From Ichthyophis bannanicus (lineage: Eukaryota > Chordata > Amphibia > Gymnophiona > Ichthyophiidae), in assembly GCA_033557465.1 (NCBI GenBank), contig CM066040.1, forward strand, positions 328,432,297-328,496,296: 64,000 nt of DNA, written 5' to 3'. Below are positions 1 to 9,645 of the stretch, piece by piece. The translations under genes and the position numbers were made by a program. Each line of letters opens with the position of its first letter. Position 1 is the stretch's first letter. The notes beneath the pieces are model-generated. The model saw only the letters and a program-made list of their open reading frames with translations, was not told the origin of the DNA and ran no database searches.

Positions 1-662
1 TACTGCTAAGGTACATTCCACAGGTAACGTGATTGAACTGGAGGAACAATGAGGAAAGTAAAGTTAGACCTTACCTGCTAATTGATGTTCCTTGAGTTCC
101 TTCAGTCCAGTCCAGTCCCAAACCTTCCCTGGGTGATATCTGAGAACACTAGCTTTTCCGGACCTGAAGAAGTACAGCTTAATTGGTAGGTCTGGATTTT
201 GAGGCTACACTGATAGGAATGCGAAATCTCCTTTAAAAAAAAAAAAAGAAACACAAGGAAAAGTGTGACAGAAGAGCTGACAAAAGTAGTCAGCTGGTGA
301 TAATAGAGTGACTAGTCTCTGGCACACTTTTTTGCTATCCGTCTCGGGCAGGGGAGCCCCTTCCTTCCTTGGGGGGGAGGGGGAGGAGGCGGGGGTGCCG
401 GGGACGGGGGGGGGGGAGGGGGAAGATGTTCACTGGGGACACTGTTTGTTTTTTTTAAGGTTCATTCTTGTTGCTCCTGGGAGTCTGCTTTGTCAGAGGT
501 TGATGGGAGGTGCCAGCTAGGTATCCAGTCTGATGTCATAAAACAGGAGACATGCTCAGTCTCCATGCTATTGGTTGGGTGAGTCTACCCCTACAGTTTC
601 CAGGACTGGACTGGAGGAACTCAAGGAACATCAATTAGCAGATAAGATCTAATTTCACTTTT
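1..662 (+). mobile_element. 3' terminal remnant of a DIRS-like retrotransposon (ICR plus right inverted repeat)
   Basis: Bases about 31-120 and 596-650 are inverted copies of each other: the stretch reading CTAATTGATGTTCCTTGAG near 80 recurs reverse-complemented near 620. The first block has the same layout as the internal complementary region (ICR) of the complete DIRS copy at 14131-14226, namely a left-end complement followed by a right-end complement. The second block ends like a right terminal repeat. No gag, RT or recombinase is left, so this is only the distal 3' part of one copy. It belongs to a subfamily different from the other DIRS copies in the window. Confidence 0.6.
371..422 (+). 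repeat. G-rich low-complexity tract
   Basis: The tract holds several runs of four or more G separated by one to three bases. It lies between the ICR and the right repeat of the DIRS remnant. G-quadruplex formation on the plus strand is possible from composition alone; no function can be inferred. Confidence 0.6.
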
Positions 663-884
663 TATAAGGCAGTAAGTGTAGATTTAGCATGTTTATTTAC
701 AGTTAAATCTGACGACAATTTTTTAAATGAGAGAAGTTAATAAAATGGTTTTTAAAAAATCTATTTTTAATTAATTAAAAAAACAAAACAAAACACCATT
801 TTTGTAATCCGACTCATTTTTCAGTAGATTGTTATGATATATATGATTTTTTTTTCAACTTTTCTTTCTCTTTATTTTTTCTAG

Positions 885-1032
885 GAGGCTTTGACTGGTC
901 CTACTCCACTATTGTTCAGGAAACTCAGTAATCCTGATCTATTTTCTTCTTTGGGGAAGACAAAACTCCATCGTCAACTTAGTCAAGATGATTGCAAATT
1001 GCGGAGGGGTAGCTTGGCTAGCTCTCTGGCAG
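885..1032 (+). CDS. Internal exon of a MAST-family serine/threonine kinase gene (paralogue unresolved)
   Basis: A long pyrimidine tract ending in CTAG (to 884) precedes the block, and GCAG|GTAAGT follows it, so both splice sites are strong. The 148-bp exon is open in the frame starting at 885 (49 codons plus one base, so the donor is phase 1). It encodes LLFRKLSNPDLFSSLGKTK followed by QLSQDDCKLRRGSLASSLA. From established knowledge, this serine-rich stretch lies N-terminal to the conserved MAST domain (DUF1908) and kinase domain of MAST1-4, which are cytoplasmic AGC-type kinases with a PDZ domain that associate with microtubules. No other MAST exon was recognised. The rest of the window would then be a flanking intron more than 60 kb long, which would suit a long-intron gene such as MAST4 or MAST2; the paralogue call is only a guess. 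Purifying selection is suggested by the clean frame amid decayed repeats. Confidence 0.85.
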
Positions 1033-1384
1033 GTAAGTTGTTTTGTTTTTAAGGAGGACTTCTATAGATTTTCCAAGCAAATTATTATAAGTGAGCATTG
1101 TTTTCTGTAATCTCATGGTGCTGCCATGGATTCTGCTCTTTAGAGCAAGAAAGACCAAAAGTGTAAGGATGCAGATCCTAATCTCTCTCTTTCTAGTGCT
1201 GCCTCACCCCAAATCCACATACAGTTAGTTCTCTCATTCCCAGAGATGTCTGTCTTGCCTCCTTTTTCATGCACCTTAAACTGCACCTTTTCATCAAATA
1301 CTACCCTACATGAACCGTAACATAACAGCCTCACCCTAGTATAATCCACAATATCCCTCGTGTTCCAAGCATCACTGCTAATTT
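1033..1384. other. Intronic sequence with no recognised feature
   Basis: Single-copy-looking sequence follows the exon donor. I see no exon, repeat family or RNA gene in it. Confidence 0.5.
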
Positions 1385-1620
1385 TATGTAAATATTTATT
1401 TATTTATTTAGCTGTATTTATAAATAGTTCGAGCATGCTATCTAGCTAACAGATTATATACTCCATGTAAATAGTTCTCCCATGTTATCCAAGTTGATAC
1501 TCCTGTTATATGTAATACCAAACAGCCTGTTGTTCTGGTTCCTTTCTGTTATTTGTAAACCGCGCTGATGTCAAAGAGTGCGGTATATAAGAAGTTGAAA
1601 TAAATAAATAAATAAATAAA
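1385..1620 (+). mobile_element. 3' tail of an L2-clade LINE
   Basis: This is the 3' end type seen several times in the window: a short hairpin-like GTAAACCGCGCTGATG...GTGCGGTATA block followed by a (AAATA)n tail at about 1597-1620. Related tails occur at 28060-28126, 46290-46370 and 54500-54567. No coding sequence remains, so it is a severely 5'-truncated insertion. Confidence 0.65.
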
Positions 1621-1975
1621 TACTGGCCATTCTCTCCCTATGTATCCAAGCATCCTGGCTTGTGCTGTCTTATTTACCTGTTCAGCCTCCTTAAGATCAT
1701 CAGCTACAATCGCCCCCACATCCCACTCCTCTTTGGTGCACAAAATAACTTCACTCTGTATTATATATTACATCTTAGCTTCAACATGCTAGATCTTCCC
1801 TCAAGCTTTGCTAGATCCCTCTTCACGTTTTCCACACCTTTCACCTGTTACAGATTTTTGTATCATTTGCCAAAACACCAAGTTTTTTCAGATAGCTCTT
1901 CTGCAATATTACTTTCAAAAATGTTGAAAAGAATAGAACCAAGAACTGATTGCAGGAGGAGCAGTACTGGTAATG
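1621..1975 (-). pseudogene. CR1-a LINE reverse transcriptase fragment, first part (oldest CR1 here)
   Basis: Read on the minus strand, this matches the palm/thumb part of the CR1 RT seen better preserved at 2618-3981. It runs from the block before the catalytic box to the conserved segment about 20 residues before it. It is diverged, with several stops. The sequence stops at about 1975 exactly where DIRS-1 begins, and the missing continuation is found at 31690, about 29.7 kb away. Confidence 0.6.
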
Positions 1976-2064
1976 CCCTTTTCCATATCGTCCTGCTAGA
2001 CCAGTCCAGACAAGTGGTTTGTGTTCAGTGACACTCCTATGCCACTATTCACCTTAGTAACTAG

Positions 2065-2335
2065 ATAGTAACATAGTAAATGACGGCAGATAAAGACCAG
2101 CATGGTCCATCTAGTCTGTCTAGCAAGATGGCAAGAGTAGGTGCACCTGTTGCTCTGTGCAGGCCACCCCTCCCCATGTCTTTGTTTAGGGGTGAACCCA
2201 CCACCCCATGTAGGACACCCCTATTTGAGACGTTAGATGGTTCAGAAGTTAGATGGTACCGTTTATTTTGTTTTTATCCTGTTGCTGTAAAGGGATCCAC
2301 TGTGTTTGTCCCATGCCGTTTTGAATTCCGTCCCT
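2065..2335 (-). mobile_element. CR1-b: 5'-truncated CR1 3' end
   Basis: It begins (as read on the plus strand) with ATAGTAACATAGTAAATGACGG, the exact complement of the 3' terminus of CR1-f at about 34815-34845. It covers that subfamily's 3' UTR plus the last codons of the RT ORF, ending at the segment encoding TEFKMAWD-like residues. It is inserted within the DIRS-1 leader. Confidence 0.65.
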
Positions 2336-2545
2336 TCAGTATTTCTTTGAATCCAGCAGAAGGTGGATGGATTTTCTTCTCTCTCTAAAAAATCTGAGCA
2401 CTGAGAAGAAAAAAGATTGATTAAATGCTCGTGAACGACCAGCTTGATGACAGAAACATGAGCACGACGAGGTAGGTTCCACTAAGCTGCAGTCTTTCTG
2501 GTAGCCATAGGAGGAGGGAAAATTGTTTAATCTCCACACCCTCAT
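2336..2545. other. Probable DIRS-1 leader/gag remnant, nothing recognisable
   Basis: This stretch lies between two CR1 insertions. By position it should be DIRS-1 sequence, but it has no identifiable motif. Confidence 0.3.
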
Positions 2546-2617
2546 CATAGAAGCATAGAAATATGATGACAGAAAAAGACCACATGGCCTATCTAGTCTC
2601 TCCTTCCATATCAACAA

Positions 2618-5408
2618 TTACAACAGTCCCCTTTTTACCTTTAGAGATCCTCTGTATTTGTCCCATGCTTTTTTGAATTCAGTTACTGTCCTCTTCTCTA
2701 CCACCTCCACTGGGAGACTGTTCCACGGATCCACTACTCTTTCCGTAAAGAAATATTTTCGCATATCACTTCTGAATCTATCTCCCTTCACCCTCATCCC
2801 ATGTCCCCTCGTAGCAGAACTTGCTTTCAATTGAAAGAGGCTCTCTCTCTGAACATATATGCCACGGAGGTATTTAAACATCTCAGTCATATCACCTCTA
2901 TCCCGCCTTTCCTCTAAGGTGTACATATTAAGATCCTTCATCTGTCCTCATATGCTTTATAATGAAGACCACTAATCATTTTAGTAGCCACCCTCTGCAC
3001 CAAGTCCATCCTGTTCACATCCTTTTGAAGGTGTGTTCTCCAGAATTGCACACTATACTCCAAATGAGGTCACACCCAAGACTTATACAGAGGCATTTTC
3101 ACCTCCTTTTTTCTGCTAGCCATTCCTCTCCGTATGCACCCAAGCATCCTTTTAGCTTTTGCCGTCGCCTTTTCTACCTGTTTAGCTACTTTAAGATCAT
3201 CAGACACAACCACGCCTAGGTTCCGCTCTTCTTTAGTGGACAAAAGTACTTCACCCCCTATACTATATTGCTCCCTTGGATTGCTGCAGCCGAAATGCAT
3301 GACCTTACATTTTTGAACATTAAATCCCAGCTGCCAAATTCTAGACCATTCTTCAAGCTTAGCTAGATCCCTCCTCATGTTATCTATACCTTCCTGGGTG
3401 TCTACTCTATTGCAGATTTTGGTATCATCCGCAAAGAGGCAAACCTTACCCGACAGCCCTTCCGCTATATCACTAACAAAGATGTTAAAAAGAATTGGAC
3501 CAAGGACAGATCCCTGGGGCACACCACTGGTAACATCCTTCTCCTCAGAGTGAGCTCCATTTACTTGTACTCTCTGTCGCCTCCAACCCAACCAATTTCT
3601 AACCCAAGCAGTAACTTTAGGGTCCATCCCTAGGGTGCTCAGTTTGTTTATAAGTAGCCTGTGAGGAACAGTGTCAAAGGCTTTACTGAAATCTAAATAC
3701 ACCACATCTAGGGCTCTCCCTCGGTCCAACTCCCTGGTCACCCAGTCAAAGAAATCAATCAGATTTGTCTGACAAGACCTGCCTCTGTTGAATCCATGCT
3801 GCCTCGGATCCTGTAATCCGCTGGACTCCAGAAACCTCACTATTTTCTCTTTCAGCAGCGTTTCCAATAATTTACTCACCACCGAAGTTAAACTAACCGG
3901 CCTGTAGTTTTCAACCAAATCCTTACTTCTGCTTTTGTGTAAAAGCACCACATGAGCCTCTCTCCAGTCCTTTGGCACCACTCCCGACTCCGAGGCATTG
4001 AAAAGGTCAGTCAGTGAGCTGCTAGAACGTCCCCAAGTTCCCTCAGTATTCTAGGGTGTATCCCATCCGGTCCCATAGCTTTGTCTACTTTAAGTTGAGC
4101 TAGTTTCTCACGAACACAGTCTTCTGAAAATTGTTCAAGATGTCCCTCGCTTCTGTTCCTATTTGTGGGTGTTTTCTGAGGTCCTGCTCCTGGTTCTTCA
4201 TCTGTGAACATAGAACAAAAATATTTGTTAAGCAATTCCGCTTTGTCCTTATCAGCTTCTACATATTCCTCCCCTGCACCCTTGAGTCTGACAATACCAC
4301 ATTTGCCCTTCCTCTTAATAATATATCTGAAAAATGTCTTATCCCCCCATTTTATTGCATTGGCTGTTTCCTCCTCCTTTTGAATCTTTGCTTTCTTGAC
4401 TACTTTGCTAACTTCTCTAAGTTTTTCCAAATACAGATGCCTGTCTTCCTCTCTCTGTGATCTCTTGTATTTCATGAAGGCCTCCCTCTTTTTCTTCACT
4501 TTTTCAGCTACTTCTTTCGAAAACCATAGCGGTCTCCTTTTCCTTTTACCTTTATTTACGATTTTAACAAAAAGGTTGTTTGCCCTTAAAATATCCCCTT
4601 TCATTTTTGCCCACTGTTTTTCTACATCCCCCAGCTGTTCCCATCCCACTAACGACTCCCTGAGGTATTGGCCCATCTTCGCAAAGTTAGTCTTCCTAAA
4701 GTCTAAGATCCTCACCTTTGAATGGATTCTAACAGCCCTAGTCCTAATACTGAACCACACCATCTGGTGATCACTGGATGCAAAATGATCTCCTACTACA
4801 ACATCAGAAACACTTTCACCATTGGTAAGCACCAAGTCCAGTATGGCCCCTTCACGTGTGGGGTCTGTTACCAATTGCCTGAATAGTTTTCCCTGTAGAG
4901 AATCCAGGATCTCCTTACTTCTAGATGATACTGCAGCAGGAATGTGCCAATCAACATCTGGCATATTGAAATCTCCTATCAGTAGCACTTCCCCTTTCCT
5001 AGCAATGCTGCGTATGTCTTCAATTAACTCTCTGTCCACCTCTTCCTCTTGTGAGGGAGGTCTGTATATCACACCAATGCAAATAGATTTCTCTTTCCCT
5101 CTTTCTAGTTTAACCCACAATGCCTCCTCTCTCCCTTTTAAGCTCTGTAATTCCAAAGCTTTAATAGTAGTTTTTACATATAGTGCCACTCCTCCTCCCC
5201 TTCTTCCTACCCTGTCCTTTCTAAATAAAGTATAGCCAGGTATAGTTACATCCCAATCATGGTTTTCTGTGAACCATGTTTCTGTAACTGCCACTAAATC
5301 CAAGTCAGCCACTCCCAACAAAGCTTCAACATCAGGGATCTTATTTCCCATGCTAAGGGCATTTATACACACTGCTCTCCATATGTTACCCCTGTTACCC
5401 ATTTCCAT
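2618..5408 (-). pseudogene. CR1-c ORF2: AP endonuclease + reverse transcriptase (broken)
   Basis: The endonuclease part (5408 to about 4011) starts MEMGNRGNIW and shows NALSMGNK, VTETWF, GVIYRPP, LLIGDFNMPDVDW and SSDHQMVWF, the EN active-site blocks. The RT part (3981 to about 2630) shows [18 protein letters not shown] and LFADDTK, with the catalytic aspartates intact. Target-primed reverse transcription is the family role. There are three lesions: a one-base loss near 4018-4022 shifts the frame between EN and RT; an Arg codon (CGA type) is TGA near 3069, the usual CpG decay; and a small indel lies near 2940. The C-terminal part resembles the open CR1-i copy. Roughly 920 codons would be the undamaged length, normal for CR1 ORF2. 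Confidence 0.75.
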
Positions 5409-5464
5409 AAAGGTATTTAATGTATCACCTACCTAGGGGCTTTCTTCACCCATCCCCAACGAAT

Positions 5465-6416
5465 TTAGTTTAAAGCCCTCTTCGGTAGATTAGCCAGTCT
5501 ACTACAGAAGATGCGTTGACCTTTCTTGGACAGATAAATGCCATCTCTGCTCTGCAACCCTTGGAACAGTATCCCATGGTCTAGGAAACCAAAACGCTTT
5601 CGATGACACCATCCACGCAGCCATGCATTCATCTCCAGGATGCGAGCCTCTCTGCCTTGGCCTTTACCCTCAACAGGGAGGATTGAAGAGAACACCACCT
5701 GTGCACCTAACTGCTTCACCCTCTGTCCCAGAGCCATGAAGTCACTGTTGATACGTTCCGAGGTATACCTGGCAGTATCATTTGTTCCAACATGGATTAG
5801 CAACATTGGGTAATAGTCAGTGGGCTTGATGAGTCTCGGCAAACTCTCCGTAACATCTTGGATTTTGGCACCAGGCAGACAGCATACCTCTCTCGACATC
5901 AAATCTGGTCGGCAGATGGACGCCTCAGTACCCATCAGAAGAGAGTCTCCAACCACCACTAGCCTTCGTTTCCTTCTGGTCACTGATTTTGCAACTTTGG
6001 GTTACTTGAGCTCTGGTTCTTCCCTTTCCAGGGATGCTTTCACCTCCTCCACGTCCAGGGCTGCATAATGGTTCTTCAATTCAAGGGCTGGAGAAGTTGG
6101 ATTGGTGATTTTGCAGGCCCTGGTGACTTGTGTCCAACCATCGACATTCTGTTGGCACCCATCTTCTCCTCTGCTGGAGAGCTTGGTTGCTGCAGTAAGC
6201 ATCTCATCAATGTACTTCTCACTGTCTTGAATGCTCCTCAGCCTCGCCACCTCCTGTCTGAGTTCCTCCACTTGTTTCCTCAGAGCTTCAGCATGCAGGC
6301 ACCCTGCACATGGAACTGGTCCTCAACTGGTATTAGGACCTCTTTCTGGACCGAGGCAGAAGCTGTAACGGGGGGCAACAGCTTTAGCGATACGATTTTT
6401 CCCAGCCATTGTTCTG
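5465..6416 (-). pseudogene. CR1-c ORF1: coiled coil + SGNH/GDSL esterase domain (broken)
   Basis: From the N-terminus there is a start near 6416 in an AACAATGGC context, a coiled-coil stretch around VEELRQEVARLRSIQDSEK, then an esterase-like domain with VVVGDSLLMG (block I, Ser nucleophile), HVGTNDTA (Asn block) and SRDGIYLSKKG. In the sister copy CR1-h the last block is DGVHLSKKG, so the catalytic His is Tyr here. CR1 ORF1 proteins are known RNA-binding proteins that often carry this esterase. Lesions are an extra C in the poly-C run near 6365 and a TAC to TAA stop at about 6002-6004. ORF2 follows about 56 bases downstream. Confidence 0.7.
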
Positions 6417-6492
6417 TTCGTGGAGCTTAGGTATTGTTGGTTGATCTGTAGAGCCCCTGTTAGGAAAGCCTCAACAGGGCAGGGCACTGGAG

Positions 6493-6505
6493 CCTTTTAT
6501 GCAGG
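6493..6505 (-). promoter_or_regulatory. TATA-like box in the CR1-c 5' region
   Basis: Read on the minus strand this is GCATAAAAGG, about 85 bases upstream of the ORF1 start. It could be an internal LINE promoter element, but only its position and A/T content support that. Confidence 0.2.
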
Positions 6506-6614
6506 CCTCAGCTGCTCTCAGGTAATCAGGCCCACTAACTCCTGATTAGGTATTAGCAGTTCCCAAACCTGAGGAGGTTACTAGAGTTCAGCAACCTACT
6601 GTGCTCAAGGAAAG

Positions 6615-6664
6615 TTCCACCAAAAAGAAAGTAACCTAATTCCACCAAAAAGAAAGTAACCTGT
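6615..6664 (+). repeat. 25-bp tandem duplication
   Basis: Two direct copies of a 25-base unit starting TTCCACCAAAAAGAAAGTAA stand head to tail with no visible mismatch. They lie between the CR1-c 5' end and the DIRS-1 RT remnant. Confidence 0.8.
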
Positions 6665-6844
6665 AAAACCTTTCTTCCCCTCTGCTTTAGGGCCTTGGGC
6701 TTCTTTACAGTCTTTTTGTGGAGTGTGTGGGCCAGGGACTCTGGTCCCCTCCATAGTAGGACCCTCTCGGGCTGTGCTGAAGGTTTGGGGGCCCGTTCCT
6801 CTGGTGGAAGGTAGGTTTTGCCTTTTCTTTCAAGGAATGGGCAC

Positions 6845-7804
6845 AAATTATAAAGGATCGCTGAGTGCTAGACACCATTCAGTTTGTCTAAGTCCTGGAA
6901 TGCAAAGAACCGATTCCCGATGCCTTCGTTATTTCTCCTTGTGGGTCTGCGATGAAAGGTGCTGCTGTACGGGACCACCTTGGACAAGTTGCTGCACCTA
7001 AAAACGGTATGCGCAGATGAGCAGGACAAGGGCAGATAATCCATCTATTTTGTGGTACCAAAGGATGGTTCCTTCCTACCCATTCTGGACCTCAAAGGGG
7101 TCAATGAGCACTCGTGCATCCTGTGCTTCCGGATGGAAATCTTCCGCTCTGTGATTCAAGCAGTGTGCTGAGGGGAGTTCCTGGCTTCTCTGGATCTGGC
7201 TGAGGCATATTTTCATATCCCGATCTGGACAGATCTGCAGAAATATCTACATTTTGCCATATTTGGCTCTCACTGTCAGTTTGCATGCCCCACACCCTTT
7301 TCAGGCTATCCACTGTCCCAAGGACGTTCTCCAAAGTCATGGTGGTGGTGGCTGTGGCGCCGAGGGATCGGTGTACATCTCTGTCTGGACAAATGGCTCA
7401 TCTGAGCCTGTTCCCTGTCAGAAGCATCTTGGCTGGTGTCCTGAGTAGTGTCCTTTTTGGAAAGTCTCAGCTGGGTGATTAATCTGGGAAAGAGTCAGCT
7501 TTTGCCTTCCCAGTCCTTGGAGTTTCTGGGAGTACATTTTGACACTCGAGTGGACAGAGTGTTTCTACCAGAGGACAAAGTCAGAAGACTATTTAAATTG
7601 CCTGGCGCTGTTATGTGCGCAGCAAGCCCCCAAAGGCTGGGATTATCTTCAGCTCCTGGATTGATGGCAGCAACCATGGAGATGGTGCCATGGGCATGTG
7701 CTCAAATGCGACTGCTCCAGCGGTCCTTGTTGACTCAATGGTCCCTGAGTTCTCAGGCGATCGAGCACAAGATTATGCTTCTGTTGATGGCCAGATTAAT
7801 ATGA
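6845..7804 (+). pseudogene. DIRS-1 reverse transcriptase fragment
   Basis: Three-frame reading gives blocks colinear with the DIRS-2 RT. These include a SIYFVVPK-like block at about 7036, PILDLKGVN at about 7081, a FRMEIFRSVIQ segment near 7130, LDLAEAYFHIPI near 7195, TKVMVVVA near 7330, then LGVHFDTRVDRVFLPE and MVPWACAQMRLLQRSLL up to about 7760. Several frameshifts and stops break it. The frame stops at about 7804, where CR1-d begins, and the RNase H part resumes at 29788 after a loss of roughly 130 codons. It belongs to the same element as the recombinase remnant at 30410-31265. Confidence 0.65.
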
Positions 7805-8419
7805 ATAAAAAACAGCCTCTAAAATGCTTGTACACAAATGCTAGAAATCCAAAAAATAAGATGGGAGAGTTACAATATATTTATTTATTTAGCCAGTTTT
7901 GTATACTACCACATAGTACTAAATAAGAGGTTAGATATGATTGGTATCTCATAGACATGATGGACGGAGGACAACCAGTGGGACACTGATACATGGGTAC
8001 AAACTATATCGTAATAATAGAGCTGATCATATTGGTGGAGGGGTTTTTATTTATTTATTTTATTTTTATTTATTTGAGCACATTTTTTATACCGCTCCTT
8101 CCAGTGATCAGCAGCGGTTTACATTTAACAATTAACTCTGCAAAGATTAGCAGTTACATAAAACAGTAGGATCATAACATTGGAACATTAAAAGTGATAT
8201 TGTTTAGTATAACTCTAAAAATAGCAATAGAAAAAACTAAATACATGATAGAGGGGGAACATGTTAACATACATGAATTTGAATTAACTATATACATTAT
8301 TTGTGTAGATAATATAAGTAGATTCATTATTTTGATTCTTCGTGGACTTGAGGGAAACTAACTGGTAGAAGTGGAAGAATATCTCCCTTTAATTGTTTTC
8401 ATCACGGAATTACTCTGTT

Positions 8420-8551
8420 ATTTCCTTATCGTTCCTCCAGCTTAGTCCTCGACGTATGGGTAGTGCACCTCCTCCTGCAGCATGAAGACTGGACCAATCA
8501 GATTTCAGCTCCTCTGGAACTATCATACCAGGCATCTCTGGAACTCCAGTG
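8420..8551 (+). repeat. DIRS-2 left terminal inverted repeat
   Basis: This is the reverse complement of the segment starting at 14505. The outer about 35 bases are also found reverse-complemented in the ICR at about 14131-14169. Confidence 0.85.
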
Positions 8552-8573
8552 TGTCCAGTCTTCATGCAGCAGG
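8474..8573. repeat. Hairpin at the inner edge of the DIRS-2 left ITR
   Basis: Twenty-base arms at 8474-8493 and 8554-8573 (CATGAAGACTGGA against TCCAGTCTTCATG) pair with one mismatch around a 60-base loop. An analogous hairpin is seen in DIRS-5 at about 35295-35395. Confidence 0.7.
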
Positions 8574-9452
8574 AAGACGTTAGTGAGCCTAGCTGGGCTC
8601 ACTAGTTGTTTAGTTACTTGTATTTCTTTCCCTAGCTAACCTTTTGGGTCTTTATTTTTGGTCCTATTAGGGCTTATTTTTGTTTCATTATTTAAGGGTT
8701 CCTGTTCCTTTAAATTTTAGTTTCTTATCACGGCACTCCGTGGAGGGGGGGGGGCCTGAGGAAGGTCCCTCTCCTGCCCAGCCTTTGCCGCCTTTGTGTT
8801 CTAGCCTGTCTCCCTTGGGGAATTAGGATCTCTGCTCCAGGGATCTTCGGAGCAGAGCTCCTGCGGCGGCTGTACTGCAACTCCTCTCCGGAGGATTGCT
8901 GAGTCTGATTTACTGGTGCCGGTGAGTGCTGACGGCTGCGGGAGATCAGGACTGCTGCTGAGCAGAGTTCTCTGATCTGTCCGGCCGTGCTGGGATCCCT
9001 CAGTGCTGGTGGGGTTTGTTCGGGGGGTTCCCAGGGTCGCGGTATTCAGGGGGTGCGAGTTTTCTGCTGGAGCAGTGTTTAGCTTCCCTCGGGCTGTTTT
9101 TTTTTTTCGGCAAAGGGAAAAAAGCGCGCCAAAGTTGCCTGGCTGCCGCGGCCATTTTCTCTTGACTCGCGGTTTCTTTTCTTCAATGTGTCCCGTGGTA
9201 GATTTGTTTATTTCTTTGATTTCTTGCATTTCTTTTGGGTTCTTTGATTAATTTCTTTTAATTCCTTTTAGTTTCTGTTAGATTTCTTTTATTTTCGGTC
9301 CTTTTCCTCGGACTGCAGCGGTCCCGCGGCCGGGGGGGAGGGGGGGAGATTGAGGGTGTCCTCTCCTCTTCCTTGGCAGGACGCTTGTTGTTTCCAAAAT
9401 TGGTTTAATTCTTTATTTTTTTAAGCCCTCGGGTGTCCTGGGGTGAGCTAGC

Positions 9453-9475
9453 AAAAAAAAAAAAAAAAAAAAAAA
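9453..9475 (+). repeat. A(23) homopolymer in the DIRS-2 leader
   Basis: An uninterrupted A run lies 170 bases upstream of the gag start. A similar A(20) run sits at 14422-14441 between the ICR and the right ITR. Confidence 0.9.
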
Positions 9476-9645
9476 TCATAATAATAAAGGGGCCAGACCA
9501 CGAAAGCCACAACTGTTTTTTCCTGGGCAAAGGGGAACCGTTCTGCCCTTCTCCCTTCAGAGGCTTTCTGTTGTTAGCTCATGCCCAGTTCCCGCTTGGT
9601 TCTTCTGGGTCAGTGAGCCAGTTCTTCGCTTTTTAGCATTGCGCT

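Larger units (their letters stand above)
2546..6555 (-). mobile_element. CR1-c: near-full-length CR1 LINE
   Basis: The 3' end (plus coordinates 2546 onward) carries degenerate 8-bp repeats of CATAGAAG/CATAGAAA type, as expected for CR1 termini. It is followed upstream by ORF2 (RT then endonuclease) and ORF1 (esterase) in the order 3'-RT-EN-ORF1-5' along the plus strand. The 5' UTR extends past 6416, and its outer limit near 6555 is approximate. CR1-h at 44841-48984 is the same family in the opposite orientation. Sits inside DIRS-1. Confidence 0.75.

Noticed and set aside
308..520. Small glycine-rich open frame
   Set aside because: Lies in the G-rich tract of a DIRS remnant; no supporting feature.
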